Assembly: GCA_900769145.1 (NCBI GenBank)
Contig: CAAGFN010000102.1
Span: 1-25,426, forward strand
Reading direction: 5' to 3'
Origin: Rikenellaceae bacterium
GTDB lineage: Bacteria > Bacteroidota > Bacteroidia > Bacteroidales > UBA932
Length of the DNA: 25,426 bases
This document shows, one piece after another, positions 24,193 through 25,426 of this stretch (its first letter is position 1; every line of letters begins with the position of its first letter). A program made the translations under genes and the position numbers. The notes beneath the pieces were generated by a model. That model saw only the letters and a program-made list of their open reading frames with translations. It had not been told where the DNA came from and did not search any database.

Positions 24193-25336
24193 ATGATTAC
24201 TCTTGAACAGATAAAGGCTCTGCATCAGCGTATGGAAACGCTGGGGAGGTGTCTTTGACATCGAAGCGAAACGTGCGAAAGTAGCTGAGCTTCAGAAACA
24301 GACGGAGGCTGCCGATTTCTGGAACGACCCCAAGGCGGCCGAGTCATTCATGAAAAACATGAACGGGGTCAAGTCTTGGGTCACGGACTATGACAAGGCT
24401 TTCTCACTCACGGAGGACCTTGACGTGCTCTACGATTTCGCCAAGGACAGCATGGATCTCACTGCCGAGAATGCCGTTGAGTCCGAAGAAATGGCTGAAC
24501 TTGGGACGGCGTATGACGAGGCGTTGAAATCCGTCGAGGCCCTTGAACTCAAGAATATGCTTGGCGCCGAGGGGGACAACCTCGGAGCAGTGCTGACAAT
24601 AAATTCCGGAGCAGGCGGCACGGAGGCCAATGACTGGTCTGCGATGCTTATGAGAATGTATATGCGCTGGGCTGAGCGCAGCGGATTCAAGATGACCGTA
24701 ACCGACCTGCTTGAAGGTGATGAGGCGGGCATCAAGTCCGCTACAATCCAGGTGGACGGAGACTATGCATTCGGCTATCTCAAGGCCGAGAACGGAGTAC
24801 ACAGGCTGGTCCGCATTTCTCCTTTCAATGCCCAGGGCAAGCGTCAGACCACATTCTCCTCGGTTTTCGTCTATCCTCTCGTGGATGACACCATCAACAT
24901 TGAAATCAATCCTTCCGACCTCGAATGGGATACATTCCGCTCCGGCGGACACGGCGGGCAGAACGTGAACAAGGTCGAGACCGGAGTCCGCGTAAGGCAT
25001 ATACCTTCCGGAATTATGGTTGAGAATACCGAGACCAGGTCACAGCAGGACAATCGCCAGAATGCCCTCCGTATCCTCAAGTCCAGGCTCTATGATATTG
25101 AACTCAAGAAACGCCAGGCAAAGCAGGCCGAGCTTGAGGGCAGCAAGAAGCGCATTGAGTGGGGTTCCCAGATACGTTCATACGTCCTGCATCCGTACAA
25201 GATGGTCAAGGACCTCAGGACCGGACTCGCCACGGCGGACACCCAGGGGGTGCTGGATGGAGACCTTGACCAGTTCATGAAGGCATTCCTGATGAATCAG
25301 GGCAATGCTGACGTACAGATTGAAGACATTGATTGA
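24193..25336 (+). CDS. prfB: Peptide chain release factor 2, programmed +1 frameshift
   Basis: Release factor 2 reads UGA and UAA stops and triggers peptide release on the ribosome. The ATG at 24193 opens 21 codons that end in CTT TGA (24253-24258). Moving one base forward, GAC at 24257 continues for 359 codons, giving about 380 residues in total. The downstream frame has the UGA-recognition motif RISPFNAQGKRQTTF and the catalytic loop SGGHGGQNVNKVETG, both intact. This is the classic autoregulatory design: low RF2 causes stalling at the UGA and favours the shift. Annotation that reads only one frame would lose the N-terminus. It has its own promoter after the tRNA terminator. Confidence 0.96.
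24244..24259 (+). promoter_or_regulatory. prfB +1 frameshift signal
   Basis: The sequence has a Shine-Dalgarno-like GGGAGG (24244-24249), three bases (TGT), the slippery CTT (24253-24255), then the in-frame TGA (24256-24258) followed by C. The spacing equals that in Escherichia coli prfB, where the purine block pairs with the ribosomal RNA to push the reading frame. Confidence 0.95.
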
Positions 25337-25358
25337 CAAACATTTAAATTTATATAAA

Positions 25359-25426
25359 ATGGCAGAATTCAAATATGCTCCGATGTTCCAGCTCGGAGAG
25401 GACACCACGGAATACTACAAGATTCC
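25359..25426 (+). CDS. Probable class I fumarate hydratase, start only
   Basis: The first 22 codons of a gene cut by the right edge: MAEFKYAPMFQLGEDTTEYYKI. The FKY..MF.LGEDTTEY pattern recalls the N-terminus of Bacteroidetes class I fumarate hydratases, iron-sulfur enzymes of the TCA cycle that interconvert fumarate and malate. It begins 22 bases after prfB in an AT-rich stretch. The stretch is too short to be certain. Confidence 0.55.
   Translation, partial: MAEFKYAPMFQLGEDTTEYYKI

Noticed and set aside
1..25426. Insertion sequences, prophage, plasmid origin or transfer boundary
   Set aside because: No transposase, integrase, terminal inverted repeat or target duplication was seen. Although the tRNA pair is a common integration site, no attachment repeat or integrase is next to it.

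Overview
The window looks like chromosomal DNA from a Bacteroidales bacterium, probably gut-associated with moderately high GC. Four things point there. Several gene starts have the Bacteroidetes promoter pattern (TTTG, a gap of about 20 bases, then TAnnTTTG). Many lipoproteins carry a short lipobox signal. DUF4290 and FISUMP (Fibrobacter succinogenes major paralogous) domain proteins are typical of this phylum. Several proteins also resemble Bacteroidales families. Family or genus cannot be fixed from the sequence alone.

Layout. (1) Positions 1-1304, minus strand: glutamine synthetase, cut by the left edge, with a clear promoter in the 180-base divergent gap. (2) 1485-7589: a two-gene AddB/AddA-like helicase-nuclease pair for double-strand-break repair. 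(3) 7652-11483: a DUF4290 protein, the cell-division DNA translocase FtsK, and a LolA-like periplasmic protein overlapping ftsK by ATGA. (4) 11498-12553, minus strand: the flavinylation lipoprotein ApbE. (5) 12656-15552: a FISUMP-domain lipoprotein overlapping a secreted CocE/NonD-type serine hydrolase. (6) 15593-23647: ten tightly packed or overlapping genes for a type II fatty-acid/polyketide-like pathway of the aryl-polyene/flexirubin kind. They encode two acyl carrier proteins, an LpxL/HtrB-like acyltransferase, an O-methyltransferase-like enzyme, a ketosynthase with an unusual C-terminal ketosynthase-like extension, a second ketosynthase with its chain-length-factor partner, a NodB-type polysaccharide deacetylase, a LolA-like protein and a small lipoprotein. 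(7) 23830-24040: two tandem tRNA-Lys genes (anticodons TTT and CTT) ending in a strong intrinsic terminator. (8) 24193-25336: prfB (release factor 2), read through a programmed +1 frameshift and preceded by a foldable leader. (9) 25359 to the right edge: the first 22 codons of what looks like a class I fumarate hydratase.

How the genes work together. In region 6 the ketosynthase/chain-length-factor pair and the carrier proteins would build an acyl chain. The methyltransferase could decorate a head group, and the acyltransferase could move the product onto a lipid or glycan. The LolA-like protein and lipoprotein suggest the product is handled at the outer membrane. No ketoreductase, dehydratase, starter-unit ligase, thioesterase, phosphopantetheinyl transferase or RND/MMPL exporter lies in the window, and housekeeping RNA genes follow directly. 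The cluster is therefore either reduced or completed elsewhere in the genome. This region is the most promising for new biology. The rest is mostly housekeeping, with notable details in prfB, ftsK, apbE and the acyltransferase.
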